DNA of 64,000 nucleotides from Bacteroidales bacterium (GTDB taxonomy: Bacteria; Bacteroidota; Bacteroidia; Bacteroidales; UBA932): positions 113,637 to 177,636 of the forward strand of contig JAFPWG010000027.1 in NCBI GenBank assembly GCA_017395045.1. Direction: 5' to 3'. Below, piece by piece: positions 25,423 through 33,540 of this stretch. The first letter of the stretch is position 1; each line of letters begins with the position of its first letter. The translations under genes were made by a program, and so were the position numbers. The notes under the pieces were generated by a model. The model saw only the letters and a program-made list of their open reading frames with translations. It was not told the origin of the DNA and searched no databases.

Positions 25423-26953
25423 AAGCCACCGATCTCGTTTCCCGGATTACGGTGATCTTCACCTGGCCCGGATAGGTCATTTCGTCCTGGATCTTCTTGG
25501 CGATTTCACCGGAGAGGACTTCCGCATCGTGGTCGGACACCTGCTCGGCGCCTACGATGACGCGGAGTTCGCGACCGGCCTGGATGGCGTAGGACTTGGT
25601 CACGCCCGGGTAGGCGGCGGCCAGGTCTTCCATGCCCTTGAGGCGCTTGATGTAGGATTCGATGACTTCGCGGCGGGCCCCCGGACGGGCTCCGGAGATG
25701 GCGTCGCCCACCAGTACGATCGGGGCGTAGAGGGAGGTCATCTCGGTTTCCTCGTGGTGCGCGCCCACGGCGTTGCAGATCTCGGGCTTTTCCTTGTACT
25801 GCTCGGCGAGCTTCATACCCAGGATGGCGTGCGGCAGGTCCGGCTCCTCTTCGGAGACCTTTCCGATATCGTGCAGGAGGCCGGCCCGCTTGGCGATCTT
25901 CGGATTCAGGCCCAGTTCCGAGGCCATGATGGCGCAGATGTTCGCCACTTCTCGGGAGTGCTGCAGGAGGTTCTGGCCGTAGGAGGAACGGTATTTCATG
26001 CGGCCGATCAGGCGGACCAGCTCCATGGACATCCCGTGGATGCCCAGGTCGATACAGGTGCGCTTGCCGGTCTCGAGGATTTCATCCTCCAGCTGTTTCT
26101 GTACTTTGGCGACGACCTCTTCGATGCGGGCGGGATGGATGCGGCCGTCGATCACGAGCTGGTGCAGGGCCAGGCGGGCGACTTCTCGGCGGACCGGGTC
26201 GAAGGCGGACAGCATGATGGCGTCCGGGGTGTCGTCCACGACGATTTCCACGCCGGTGGCGGCTTCCAGCGCGCGGATGTTGCGGCCTTCCCGGCCGATG
26301 ATGCGGCCCTTGATCTCGTCGTTGTCGATGGGGAAGGTGGTGACGGCATTCTCGATGGCCGTTTCCGTGGCAGTGCGCTGGATGGTGTTGATGACGATGC
26401 GCTTGGCTTCCTTCGCGGCGTTCAGGCGGGCTTCGTCGATGGTGTCGTTGATATAGGCCTGGGCTTCGGTGCGGGCTTCGGCTTTCATGTTCTCCATCAG
26501 CTGGTTCTTGGCTTCCTGGGCGGTCATGCCGGCGATGGATTCGATCTGGCGGTTGGCGAGTTCGATGCGGTGCTCGTACTCTTCCTCCTTCCGTTTGAGG
26601 GCGTCCTGCTGTCCCTTGAGGGAGGCTTTGACATTCTCCACTTCCTTGTTCTTGCGTTCCAGTTCGCCCAGCTTCTGGTTCACGGTGTTCTCCTTCTGCT
26701 TGACGCGGGATTCCGCTTCACGGACCTGGGCGTTCTTGCCGTTGACGTATTCCTCATGTTCCGCCTTCAGGGAGAGGAACTTCTCCTTGGCCTGGAGAAT
26801 CTTGTCGTTCTTGATCTTCTCCGCTTCGATCTCGGCTTTCTCGATGATCTCGTCGTGCTTTCCCTTCAGGATGCTCCTTCGGACGAGTATGTAGGCCGCC
26901 AGGGCCACGACGGCTCCGACGATGAATCCGATGAGTAGTGATACGATGTTCAT
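25412..26953 (-). CDS. rny: Ribonuclease Y
   Basis: This 513-residue membrane-anchored endoribonuclease initiates mRNA decay. One N-terminal transmembrane helix (residues 3-23) is followed by a long coiled coil (about 30-200), a KH domain ([14 protein letters not shown]) and an HD domain with H-D-I-G-K and G-A-H-H-E-E-T-E metal-binding motifs. The ATG at 26953 is preferred over one further upstream because that extension would run through the terminator at 26979-27011. That terminator sits only 25 bases before this start. Confidence 0.96.
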   Translation of the reverse strand: MNIVSLLIGFIVGAVVALAAYILVRRSILKGKHDEIIEKAEIEAEKIKNDKILQAKEKFLSLKAEHEEYVNGKNAQVREAESRVKQKENTVNQKLGELERKNKEVENVKASLKGQQDALKRKEEEYEHRIELANRQIESIAGMTAQEAKNQLMENMKAEARTEAQAYINDTIDEARLNAAKEAKRIVINTIQRTATETAIENAVTTFPIDNDEIKGRIIGREGRNIRALEAATGVEIVVDDTPDAIMLSAFDPVRREVARLALHQLVIDGRIHPARIEEVVAKVQKQLEDEILETGKRTCIDLGIHGMSMELVRLIGRMKYRSSYGQNLLQHSREVANICAIMASELGLNPKIAKRAGLLHDIGKVSEEEPDLPHAILGMKLAEQYKEKPEICNAVGAHHEETEMTSLYAPIVLVGDAISGARPGARREVIESYIKRLKGMEDLAAAYPGVTKSYAIQAGRELRVIVGAEQVSDHDAEVLSGEIAKKIQDEMTYPGQVKITVIRETRSVAYAK

Positions 26954-26978
26954 AATATATTGTGTTTCAAGTGTTTTC

Positions 26979-27011
26979 AAAAAAAAGCAGGCCTCCTTGC
27001 GGGAGACCTGC
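26979..27011 (-). terminator. Intrinsic terminator directly upstream of rny
   Basis: On the minus strand GCAGGTCTCC (27011-27002) pairs with GGAGGCCTGC (26996-26987), 10 pairs with one G-T, loop CGCAA, followed by eight T. It faces rny and ends 25 bases before the rny ATG. It either ends the 6S-like RNA or attenuates rny. Confidence 0.85.
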
Positions 27012-27029
27012 ATCCATGGTTTCTGAAAA

Positions 27030-27190
27030 AAAGCCGTCGCCATCGGTGTCAGAAAATCTTAATGGATAAGATTTGAGTTCCGACCAGTTCCTGATATCCC
27101 ACGTCCCGCCTCGCGGCGGAATCCCCGTTCGGGTCACCTGGGCCCGTCATCCCTGGTCTGAGTAAACTCGGTACGTTGGTACGCGTTGTT
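27030..27190 (-). ncRNA. ssrS: Probable 6S RNA
   Basis: The gap between zapA and rny has no open frame but folds on the minus strand into one long interrupted hairpin. GAGTT (27169-27165) pairs with AACTC (27079-27075). GACCAG (27158-27153) pairs with CTGGTC (27087-27082). A GC-rich apical stem, CCGCC/GGCGG (27119-27115 with 27110-27106), closes on GCGA. A rod of this length with bulges fits 6S RNA, the mimic of an open promoter that binds RNA polymerase. In Proteobacteria ssrS also adjoins zapA. Exact ends are uncertain; the RNA may extend to the terminator at 26979. Confidence 0.55.
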
Positions 27191-27214
27191 TTCAGCAGGT
27201 GATGCGCGGCGGCT

Positions 27215-27502
27215 CTATTTCTCTATGTTGGCCAGATAGTTCGCCATGTCACTGACGAGCTGCTGCGTTTCCGCTTTCTGTGCGTCGATGTCCCGCTGGA
27301 AGGAAATCCGGCAGGCGCACTCGTTGAGCGCCACCATCGACATGAGTTCGACCAGGGTCTTGCCCGGATTCTTCCGCGTATAGTTCTCCAGACGCTTGTT
27401 GATGGCGTCGGCAGCCAGCCGGATCACCTCCTCCTGCTCCGGGGAGGAGGCGGACAGGTTGAATGTCCGCTCGGCAATCTTGATGCTGATCTTCTGGTCC
27501 AT
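27215..27502 (-). CDS. zapA: Cell division protein ZapA
   Basis: This 95-residue FtsZ-associated protein promotes Z-ring bundling. The N-terminal segment K-I-S-I-K-I-A-E-R-T-F-N-L and the central A-A-D-A-I-N-K-R-L-E motif are ZapA-like, followed by a C-terminal coiled coil. Length matches the family (about 95-110). It is preceded 3 bases upstream by a small coiled-coil gene and followed by the RNA-rod region and rny, an arrangement I associate with Bacteroidales. Confidence 0.9.
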   Translation of the reverse strand: MDQKISIKIAERTFNLSASSPEQEEVIRLAADAINKRLENYTRKNPGKTLVELMSMVALNECACRISFQRDIDAQKAETQQLVSDMANYLANIEK

Positions 27503-27505
27503 ACA

Positions 27506-27775
27506 CTAACTTTCCAGGCAGGAGATGCACTTGTCGATCTCCCGTATCAGTCGGTCCATTTTTTCTTTGGCGGCGCGGTGGTCGCCGCCGGCGGTAAAGG
27601 CTTCAGTCAGTTTCAGGGTCTCTATCGTGGACTCAAGTTCCAAGATCTGTCTCCTGTAGGCCTCGCCGGTTTCCTTGCACGCATGTAACTCTGTGCGGAG
27701 ACGGTCGTTCTCCGCTTTCGCAGCCTCATAGCGGGCAATCAGCTTTTCGATCTGTTTCCTTACATCTTCCAGCAT
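27506..27775 (-). CDS. Small coiled-coil protein upstream of zapA
   Basis: This 89-residue protein is almost entirely a predicted coiled coil (heptad-like pattern from residue 5 to 60, then a Lys/Glu-rich helix). It has no signal peptide. By size and position it may play a ZapB-like role at the division ring, but that is inference from context; sequence alone does not identify it. It is co-transcribed with zapA, separated by 3 bases. Confidence 0.75.
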   Translation of the reverse strand: MLEDVRKQIEKLIARYEAAKAENDRLRTELHACKETGEAYRRQILELESTIETLKLTEAFTAGGDHRAAKEKMDRLIREIDKCISCLES

Positions 27776-27800
27776 AGCCGGTTCCGGTGCCTGTTTCGTG

Positions 27801-27808
27801 CAAATTTA
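27801..27808 (-). promoter_or_regulatory. -7 promoter element of the zapA operon
   Basis: TAAATTTG on the minus strand, 25 bases before the ATG at 27775. The nearest TTTG (27836-27833) is 24 bases upstream, longer than usual. Confidence 0.4.
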
Positions 27809-27859
27809 ATAAAATTCTTTTATTATCGTAAACAAATGCGCTTTTTTTGAGCGCAGCGC

Positions 27860-28684
27860 TTACAGGGAGGCGATCAGCCGTTTGAAGATGAGCGTCATCT
27901 TGTCCGCGGCGGCGTTGGCGGCCGCGACGATGGCCTCTCCGTCGGTGACGTAGTCTTCGTCGTCGGTGGCGTGGGCGACGTCGGTGATGACGGACATTCC
28001 GAAGACCGGAATGGCGCTGTGGCGGGCCACGATGACTTCGGGCGTCGTACTCATGCCCACCGCGTCGGCGCCGATCTGGCGGAAGAACCGGTATTCGGCC
28101 GGGGTTTCATAGCAGGGACCGGTGCAGGCGACATAGACGCCTTTCTGAAGGCGGATCCCTTCTTCGTCGGCGATGTCTTCCGCCCTTTTGATGAGGGCGG
28201 GGTCGTACGGGCGGGTCATGTCCGGGAAGCGGGGACCGAATTCATCCAGGTTGGGACCGATAAGGGGGTTCGGAATCATGTTGATATGGTCCCGGATGAT
28301 CATGAGGTCGCCTACGTGGAAGCTGAGGTTCGTACCGCCGGCCGCATTGGAGACGAACAGGCAGCGGATACCGATGCGGACCATCACCCGCACGGGGAGG
28401 ACGACCTGTGACATGGCGTAGCCTTCGTAGTAGTGGATACGGCCCTGCATGGCGATGACGGTCTTGCTGCCCAGGGTACCCACGATAAAGTTCCCTTTGT
28501 GGCCAATGGCGGTGGATACCGGGAATCCGGGGATATCGTGATAGGGGATGACGAGCGGGTCTTCGATCTCGTCGGCAAGTTTGCCCAGGCCGCTGCCCAG
28601 GATGATGCCGACTTCCGGCCGCCGTCCCTCCAGGTGCTCTTTCACATAGTCCGAAGCACGGTGGATGATGCTGAGGTTGTCCAT
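27860..28684 (-). CDS. Purine nucleoside phosphorylase paralog with Asp at the base-selecting site
   Basis: This 274-residue enzyme of the trimeric PNP/MTAP family cleaves purine nucleosides with phosphate. It has G-S-G-L-G-K (30-35), [19 protein letters not shown] and Glu193 in C-Y-E-T, equivalent to Glu201 of human PNP. The residue aligned with human Asn243 is Asp235 (S-V-I-T-D). Asp at this site is found in MTA phosphorylases and is reported to shift human PNP toward adenosine. I therefore predict a preference for 6-amino purines (adenosine or methylthioadenosine). It starts 1 base after the other paralog. Confidence 0.9.
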   Translation of the reverse strand: MDNLSIIHRASDYVKEHLEGRRPEVGIILGSGLGKLADEIEDPLVIPYHDIPGFPVSTAIGHKGNFIVGTLGSKTVIAMQGRIHYYEGYAMSQVVLPVRVMVRIGIRCLFVSNAAGGTNLSFHVGDLMIIRDHINMIPNPLIGPNLDEFGPRFPDMTRPYDPALIKRAEDIADEEGIRLQKGVYVACTGPCYETPAEYRFFRQIGADAVGMSTTPEVIVARHSAIPVFGMSVITDVAHATDDEDYVTDGEAIVAAANAAADKMTLIFKRLIASL

Positions 28685-28685
28685 C

Positions 28686-29513
28686 TTACAGGCGGATTAT
28701 CATTTCCCGGATCAGGGCGGTCATCCGGTCGGCGGCGGCGTTCGCGGCGACCACGACGTCGTGTCCGTCATTGACATAGTCCTCCGCATAGTCGTCGTGG
28801 GCCTCGTTCGTGATGACCGAGATGCCGAACACGGGAACGCTGGCGTGACGGGCTGCAATGACCTCCGGAACGGTGCTCATGCCCACGGCGTCGCCGCCGA
28901 TGAGACGGAAGTACTTGTACTCGGCCGGCGTCTCGTAGGACGGGCCGGTTCCGCCCACGTATACGCCTTCGTGAAGCACGACGCCCTGCTCTTCGGCGAT
29001 TTCCTTCGCCAGTTTGATGAGGGCGGGGTCGTACGGACGCGTCATGTCCGGGAAACGGGGTCCCAGGTCGTCCAGATTGGGGCCGATGAGCGGGTTCGGG
29101 AGGAGATTGATGTGGTCCTTGATGATCATCAGGTCACCCACGTGCAGGCTGAAATTCACGCCGCCGGCGGCGTTGGAGACGAAGAGCCTGCCGATTCCCA
29201 CGGACATCATCACGCGGATGGGGAGCACGACGAGCTCCATGCCGTAGCCCTCATAGTAGTGGATGCGGCCCTGCATGGCGATGACGGTCTTGCCGCCCAG
29301 GGTGCCCACGATGAAATTCCCCTTGTGGCCGATGGCGGTGGATACCGGGAAGCCCGGAATCTCCCGATAGGGGATGACGAGCGGGTTTTCGATGTGGTCG
29401 GCGAGTTTTCCCAGGCCGCTGCCCAGGACGATGCCGATTTCCGGCTGGATGCCGGCGAGTTGTTCCTTGACGTACGCGGAAGCGCGCTGTATTCGTTCAA
29501 TGCGAGGATCCAT
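28686..29513 (-). CDS. punA: Purine nucleoside phosphorylase (6-oxopurine type)
   Basis: This 275-residue trimeric PNP is about two thirds identical by eye to the gene that follows it. It has [16 protein letters not shown], Glu194 in S-Y-E-T and, at the base-selecting position, Asn236 (S-V-I-T-N), as in human PNP. That predicts inosine and guanosine as substrates. It is the middle gene of an operon with an amidohydrolase upstream (18 bases) and its paralog downstream (1 base). Confidence 0.93.
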   Translation of the reverse strand: MDPRIERIQRASAYVKEQLAGIQPEIGIVLGSGLGKLADHIENPLVIPYREIPGFPVSTAIGHKGNFIVGTLGGKTVIAMQGRIHYYEGYGMELVVLPIRVMMSVGIGRLFVSNAAGGVNFSLHVGDLMIIKDHINLLPNPLIGPNLDDLGPRFPDMTRPYDPALIKLAKEIAEEQGVVLHEGVYVGGTGPSYETPAEYKYFRLIGGDAVGMSTVPEVIAARHASVPVFGISVITNEAHDDYAEDYVNDGHDVVVAANAAADRMTALIREMIIRL

Positions 29514-29531
29514 ATGGGTGGAGTTTTAGTG

Positions 29532-30788
29532 TTATCGGATTTGACGGAGGACCTTGCGGGCTTCGGCGAGGATTTCGTCCTCGCCTTCCACCACGCGGTC
29601 CCGCATGACGAACCGTCCGGCGGCGATGACCGACGAGATCACGTCGCTGTGGGCGGTATAGACGAGATTGGCCAGGAAGGAACCGGGGGAAAGGAACCAG
29701 GAATTGTCGATATCGACGATGGAAAGGTCCGCGATGGCTCCTTCCCGGATCTCTCCCGTTTCCAGGTCCAGGGCGCGCGCGCCGTTGACGGTGGCGGCGT
29801 CCATCAGTTCGCCGAGGGGCATCTGGGAAGGGTCGTTCCGCCACGCCTTCTGGAAGAGGGCGGTCGTCTTCATCGTTTCCAGCATGTCCAGGTTGTTCGA
29901 GGAGGCGGCCCCGTCGGTTCCCAGGCACACGTTCGCTCCGGCGTCCCGGAGTTCGTTGTAGCGGAACCGGTAACCGGAGGAGAGCTTGGCGTTGGAGTTG
30001 ATGTTGTGGACGCAGTTCACCCGGTGCCTGCCCATGATTTCGACATCATGGTCGCTGAGCCACAGGGAATGGGCGGCGACCACGTGCGGTCCCAGGACGC
30101 CCAGCGAATCGAGGTATTCGGTCGGCGAGAGCCCGCCGTGGGCCTTCATGCAGTCCCGGTTTTCCTTCTCGGTCTCGGAAACGTGGATGTGCAGTTTCAT
30201 CCCGTGCTCGCGGGCGAAGTCGTTGGCCCAGAGGATCATTTCCTCGCTGACCGTATAAACCGAGTGGACGGACATCGCCAGGTGGGACGCTTCGCTCCAA
30301 TCGAGGGACCGTTCGAATAGCTTAAGACACTTCCGGCGCTGTTTCTCGGCCGTTTCCCGGGCGAAATTGTCCAGGATGACGAACGAGATATAGGGCCGGA
30401 TTCCCATCTCCACGGCGGCGTCGCGGGCGAAGGGGGCGAACCAGTACTGGTCGTTGAAGGTGGTCGTGCCGCTCTTGATCATCTCCAGGCAGGCGAGTTT
30501 GGTGCCCCAGTAGATGAACTGCTCGTCAATCTTGGCTTCCATGTCCCAGATCCGGGACAGCCAGTCGTGCAGGGGAACGTCTTCCGTGATGCCCCGCAGG
30601 AGGACCATCGCGGCGTGCGTGTGCATGTTGATGAAGCCTGGGATGACGGCTTTCCCGGAGCAATCGACCGTCTCGCCGGCGACCAGTCCTTCCGTTTCCG
30701 GATAGGGGAGGATGCGTCGGATGCGCTGCCCGTCGATAAAAATGTTCACCCGGGCGCCGTCGTGCAGGATATTCTGGAGGAGAAGCAT
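29532..30788 (-). CDS. mtaD: Amidohydrolase, MTA/S-adenosylhomocysteine deaminase-like
   Basis: This 418-residue metal-dependent hydrolase has an N-terminal beta sandwich, then a TIM barrel with N-M-H-T-H (metal ligands), a His in H-I-H-V-S-E-T, a His in V-A-A-H-S-L-W and the catalytic Asp in L-G-T-D-G-A-A-S-S-N-N. These are the TrzA/MtaD-type motifs. The family deaminates S-adenosylhomocysteine, methylthioadenosine or adenosine to the inosine analogue. Being first in an operon with two nucleoside phosphorylases supports nucleoside salvage. A terminator lies 14 bases before its start. Confidence 0.85.
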   Translation of the reverse strand: MLLLQNILHDGARVNIFIDGQRIRRILPYPETEGLVAGETVDCSGKAVIPGFINMHTHAAMVLLRGITEDVPLHDWLSRIWDMEAKIDEQFIYWGTKLACLEMIKSGTTTFNDQYWFAPFARDAAVEMGIRPYISFVILDNFARETAEKQRRKCLKLFERSLDWSEASHLAMSVHSVYTVSEEMILWANDFAREHGMKLHIHVSETEKENRDCMKAHGGLSPTEYLDSLGVLGPHVVAAHSLWLSDHDVEIMGRHRVNCVHNINSNAKLSSGYRFRYNELRDAGANVCLGTDGAASSNNLDMLETMKTTALFQKAWRNDPSQMPLGELMDAATVNGARALDLETGEIREGAIADLSIVDIDNSWFLSPGSFLANLVYTAHSDVISSVIAAGRFVMRDRVVEGEDEILAEARKVLRQIR

Positions 30789-30802
30789 CGTTTGGAAGGG
30801 CG

Positions 30803-30833
30803 AAAAAACCGGCTGCGCAGGGGCGCGGCCGGT
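30803..30833 (-). terminator. Terminator after the PUR-like gene, just before mtaD
   Basis: On the minus strand ACCGGC (30833-30828) and GCCGGT (30813-30808) close an inner GCGC/GCGC stem, followed by six T. It ends 14 bases upstream of the mtaD ATG, leaving no room for a separate promoter between. Confidence 0.75.
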
Positions 30834-30839
30834 CAGTTG

Positions 30840-31181
30840 TCAGAATTCGTCGAAGGTAACGTCGTTACCGGAATGACCGCTCTCTTCGGGCGCGTCCTTG
30901 AGCAGGCGGGCGCGGATGAAGGAAACCGCATCCTCAAGCCCTTCCGCGAATTTCTCGAAATCCTCCTTGTAAAGGAAAATCTTGTGCTTGTCGTAGGTGA
31001 AAGAACCGTCGCGCTCCTGACGGCGTTTGCTCTCCGTGATGGTCAGGTAGAAGTCGTTGTTGCCTTTTGTAGCCTTCACATCGAAGAAATACGTACGCTT
31101 GCCGGCGCGGACCGGCTTGGAGTATACGTCTTCGGTGTTTCTCTCCTGGGGATGTCCCCTTTCAAAATCTTCACTGTACAT
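30840..31181 (-). CDS. PUR-alpha-like protein (DUF3276)
   Basis: This 113-residue protein has the single PUR repeat typical of Bacteroidetes and spirochaetes: K-R-T-Y-F-F-D-V-K, F-Y-L-T-I-T-E-S-K, and K-H-K-I-F-L-Y-K-E-D-F-E-K-F. It is expected to bind single-stranded nucleic acid as a dimer; the Borrelia relative BpuR binds RNA and DNA. The tail (about 98-113) is acidic and likely disordered. A promoter faces it at 31218 and a terminator follows it. Confidence 0.88.
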   Translation of the reverse strand: MYSEDFERGHPQERNTEDVYSKPVRAGKRTYFFDVKATKGNNDFYLTITESKRRQERDGSFTYDKHKIFLYKEDFEKFAEGLEDAVSFIRARLLKDAPEESGHSGNDVTFDEF

Positions 31182-31210
31182 GGCTATGTGCTTTTTTCTA
31201 TTCTGTTTTA

Positions 31211-31218
31211 CAAATGTA
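31211..31218 (-). promoter_or_regulatory. -7 promoter element of the PUR-like gene
   Basis: TACATTTG on the minus strand, 29 bases before the ATG at 31181. Back to back with the nusB promoter. Confidence 0.5.
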
Positions 31219-31239
31219 GGGAATTTATTTAAAAAACAC

Positions 31240-31247
31240 TAACTTTG
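31240..31247 (+). promoter_or_regulatory. -7 promoter element of the nusB cluster
   Basis: TAACTTTG, 20 bases before the ATG at 31268. The -33 region is AT-rich without a clear TTTG. Confidence 0.5.
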
Positions 31248-31267
31248 TACAAATATTTTAAGTACGT

Positions 31268-32233
31268 ATGCTGAATCGAAGAATCCTGCGGATCAAGGCC
31301 TTCAAGGTCCTGTTTTCCTATGCTGAAAACCGGGATTTGACCCTGAAGGAAGCCCTGTCCGTCCTTGATATTTCCTGTGAGGCGACGCGGGACCTGTACC
31401 TGCTGATGCTGTCCATCGCCGGCCCGCTCACGGCCGAGGCCGCCCGCCGCACGGAAGCCGCCCGGACCAAGTTTAATCCCACCGAGGAGGAACTGCATCC
31501 GAACCTGAAGTTCGTGAACAATGCCCTGGCTCCCTTGCTGGCGTCCGACCCTGATTTCCAGAAGCTTCTTGAACGAAAGCACCTGTCCTGGGAGCAGGAC
31601 GACGCCCTGGTCCACCAGCTGTACGAGTCGGTCAGGACCCGTCCCTATTATGCGGCCTATATGGCCGACCCGGAGATTTCCCTTGCGCAGGACGTGAAAC
31701 TGTTCAAGAAGATTTTCGAATACGAGTTCGAGGATAACGACGCCCTCTGGCAGATCCTGGAAGACCGTTCGATCTACTGGACCGACGACCTTCCCTATGT
31801 ACTTGCCTTCCTCATCAAGAGTCTGGACGACGTGGCCCGCACCGGGCGCTGGACCCTTCCTCCGCTGTACCAGAGCGAGGTGCTGGAAGCACAGGGAAAG
31901 AAAGCCGACAGTGACCGCCAATTCGTCCAGAAGCTGTTGCAGGGCACTTTCGCCCGCTTTGGCGAATACTATGACAAGGTGGCCGGCTCCGTCCGGGGAT
32001 GGGACCGGGACCGCCTTTATGTCACCGACATCGTCTTGATTGCGATGGGCCTTTCGGAGGCGGAGAACTTCCCCGAGATCCCCGTCAAGGTGACCATCAA
32101 CGAATACGTGGAGATCTCCAAGTTCTTCTCCACGCCCAAGAGCCGCTCCTTCGTGAACGGCATCCTGGACCGACTGATCAAGGACAGCATCGCGGAAGGC
32201 CGCATCTGCAAGTCCGGTCGCGGACTCGAATAG
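31268..32233 (+). CDS. nusB: Transcription antitermination factor NusB (long form)
   Basis: At 321 residues this is the extended Bacteroidetes form of NusB, about twice the usual 140. The N-terminus L-N-R-R-I-L-R-I-K-A-F-K-V-L-F-S-Y matches the NusB opening helix. The C-terminal 130 residues contain the canonical all-helical core ending in E-Y-V-E-I-S-K-F-F-S-T-P-K-S-R-S-F-V-N-G-I-L-D. It acts with NusE in rRNA antitermination. It heads the conserved run nusB-yajC-ybbR-coaE. Confidence 0.92.
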   Translation: MLNRRILRIKAFKVLFSYAENRDLTLKEALSVLDISCEATRDLYLLMLSIAGPLTAEAARRTEAARTKFNPTEEELHPNLKFVNNALAPLLASDPDFQKLLERKHLSWEQDDALVHQLYESVRTRPYYAAYMADPEISLAQDVKLFKKIFEYEFEDNDALWQILEDRSIYWTDDLPYVLAFLIKSLDDVARTGRWTLPPLYQSEVLEAQGKKADSDRQFVQKLLQGTFARFGEYYDKVAGSVRGWDRDRLYVTDIVLIAMGLSEAENFPEIPVKVTINEYVEISKFFSTPKSRSFVNGILDRLIKDSIAEGRICKSGRGLE

Positions 32234-32254
32234 AACCATTTAAACCATTTTTAT

Positions 32255-32572
32255 ATGAAATCCCTTTTCTTCCTCCTCCAGGCCCAGGCTCAGCCCCAGG
32301 GCAGTTCCTGGTCCATGTGGATCATGCTCCTCCTGGTCTTCGTCGTGATGTGGCTCTTCATGATCCGCCCGCAGCGCAAGCAGCAGAAGGAACTCGAGGC
32401 CTTCCAGAACTCCCTCCAGAAGGGTGACAAGGTCATCATCGGCAACAGCGGCATCTTCGGCGAGATCGTCGAGGTCACCGACAAGACCGCCCTGGTGCGG
32501 GTGGACGGCGACACCAAGCTCCGCGTCGCGAAGCAGGTCCTCGTGAAGGATACCACCGATCTCCAGCGATAG
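32255..32572 (+). CDS. yajC: Preprotein translocase subunit YajC
   Basis: This 105-residue protein has one transmembrane helix (about 20-40) followed by the family motif M-I-R-P-Q-R-K-Q-Q-K-E-L and a small beta-rich cytoplasmic domain (G-D-K-V-I-I-G-N-S-G-I-F-G-E-I-V). It associates with SecDF in the Sec holotranslocon. It lies 21 bases after nusB and 4 bases before the ybbR-like gene. Confidence 0.95.
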   Translation: MKSLFFLLQAQAQPQGSSWSMWIMLLLVFVVMWLFMIRPQRKQQKELEAFQNSLQKGDKVIIGNSGIFGEIVEVTDKTALVRVDGDTKLRVAKQVLVKDTTDLQR

Positions 32573-32576
32573 TTCC

Positions 32577-33533
32577 GTGCCTCGGAAACACCGGAAGATA
32601 CTGGCCGGAAGGGAGTGGCTTTTCTTGCTGACTTCCTTCCTGCTTGCTTGTGTAACCTGGCTCCTGAGCAATCTCAGCCGGGATTATTCCGGGGTGATTA
32701 CCGTCCCGGTCGTTGCCGAGTGCAACATCCAGGGACACAGCAATGTATCCTCGAATTCGGCGACGGTTTCCGCCCGTTGCCGTACGTCCGGGTTCCGTCT
32801 GCTCCGGGAGAACACCCGCCGGTCCCGCCGTCCGGTCCGCGTCCATTTCCAGCGGGCCGACATCCGTTCGGGCGGAGGGGACCGCTTCTTCATCGCCGGC
32901 AACGCCAAGAACAATTACCTGGAGGAATTCTTCGGGGACGAAGCCTCCGTGGAGGCATTCGTTTCGGACACCCTTTTCTTCGTTTTCCCGTTCGAGAACA
33001 ACAAGACGGTTCCGGTGGAACTGTCCGGTGACATCCTGTACCGCAGCCAGTATATGCCTTCCGGTCCCATCCGGCTGGTACCGGACTCGGTGACGGTTTA
33101 CGGCGACAAGACCCGCCTGGACAACGTGGACCACGTGTCCACGGTCCCGGTCAACCTGGACGACGTCCATGAAAGCCAGCATGGCGCGCTCCGGCTCCGG
33201 AGCGTCAAGGGCGTCCGGATGTCGGAAGGGGAGGTGAGCTACGAAATCCCGGTCGCCCGTTTCGTGGAACTGAGGGCAACCCTGCCGGTTTCGGTGCTCA
33301 ATGCCCCGGCCGGCCACCAGTTGCAGGTTTTTCCCTCCCAGGCCGACGTGGTGCTCCACTGCACCTTCCCGGTGGTCCGGGATCCTTTCGACTCCATCCA
33401 GCTGTATGTCGATTACGGGGACTTCGCCTCCTCCCTTTCTGGACGCTGTATCCCGCGGATCCGGAACCTGCCTTCCGGCGTGCTGGATTTCCGGGTGGTT
33501 CCCGAAATCTTCGACTGCATCGAAACGGACTGA
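32577..33533 (+). CDS. YbbR-like (CdaR-related) membrane-anchored protein
   Basis: This 318-residue protein begins at a GTG, 4 bases after yajC. One N-terminal membrane helix (about 15-31) is followed by three or so YbbR-type beta modules outside the membrane (for example V-P-V-E-L-S-G-D-I near 147 and D-S-V-T-V-Y-G near 169). In Firmicutes the relative CdaR controls the c-di-AMP cyclase. In Bacteroidetes this position between yajC and coaE is conserved, but the role is not established. Confidence 0.8.
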   Translation: MPRKHRKILAGREWLFLLTSFLLACVTWLLSNLSRDYSGVITVPVVAECNIQGHSNVSSNSATVSARCRTSGFRLLRENTRRSRRPVRVHFQRADIRSGGGDRFFIAGNAKNNYLEEFFGDEASVEAFVSDTLFFVFPFENNKTVPVELSGDILYRSQYMPSGPIRLVPDSVTVYGDKTRLDNVDHVSTVPVNLDDVHESQHGALRLRSVKGVRMSEGEVSYEIPVARFVELRATLPVSVLNAPAGHQLQVFPSQADVVLHCTFPVVRDPFDSIQLYVDYGDFASSLSGRCIPRIRNLPSGVLDFRVVPEIFDCIETD

Positions 33534-33540
33534 CGCCGCG

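Noticed and set aside
27860-29513. The two PNP genes as a recent or assembly duplication
   Set aside because: They differ at many positions throughout, including the base-selecting residue, so they are old paralogs.
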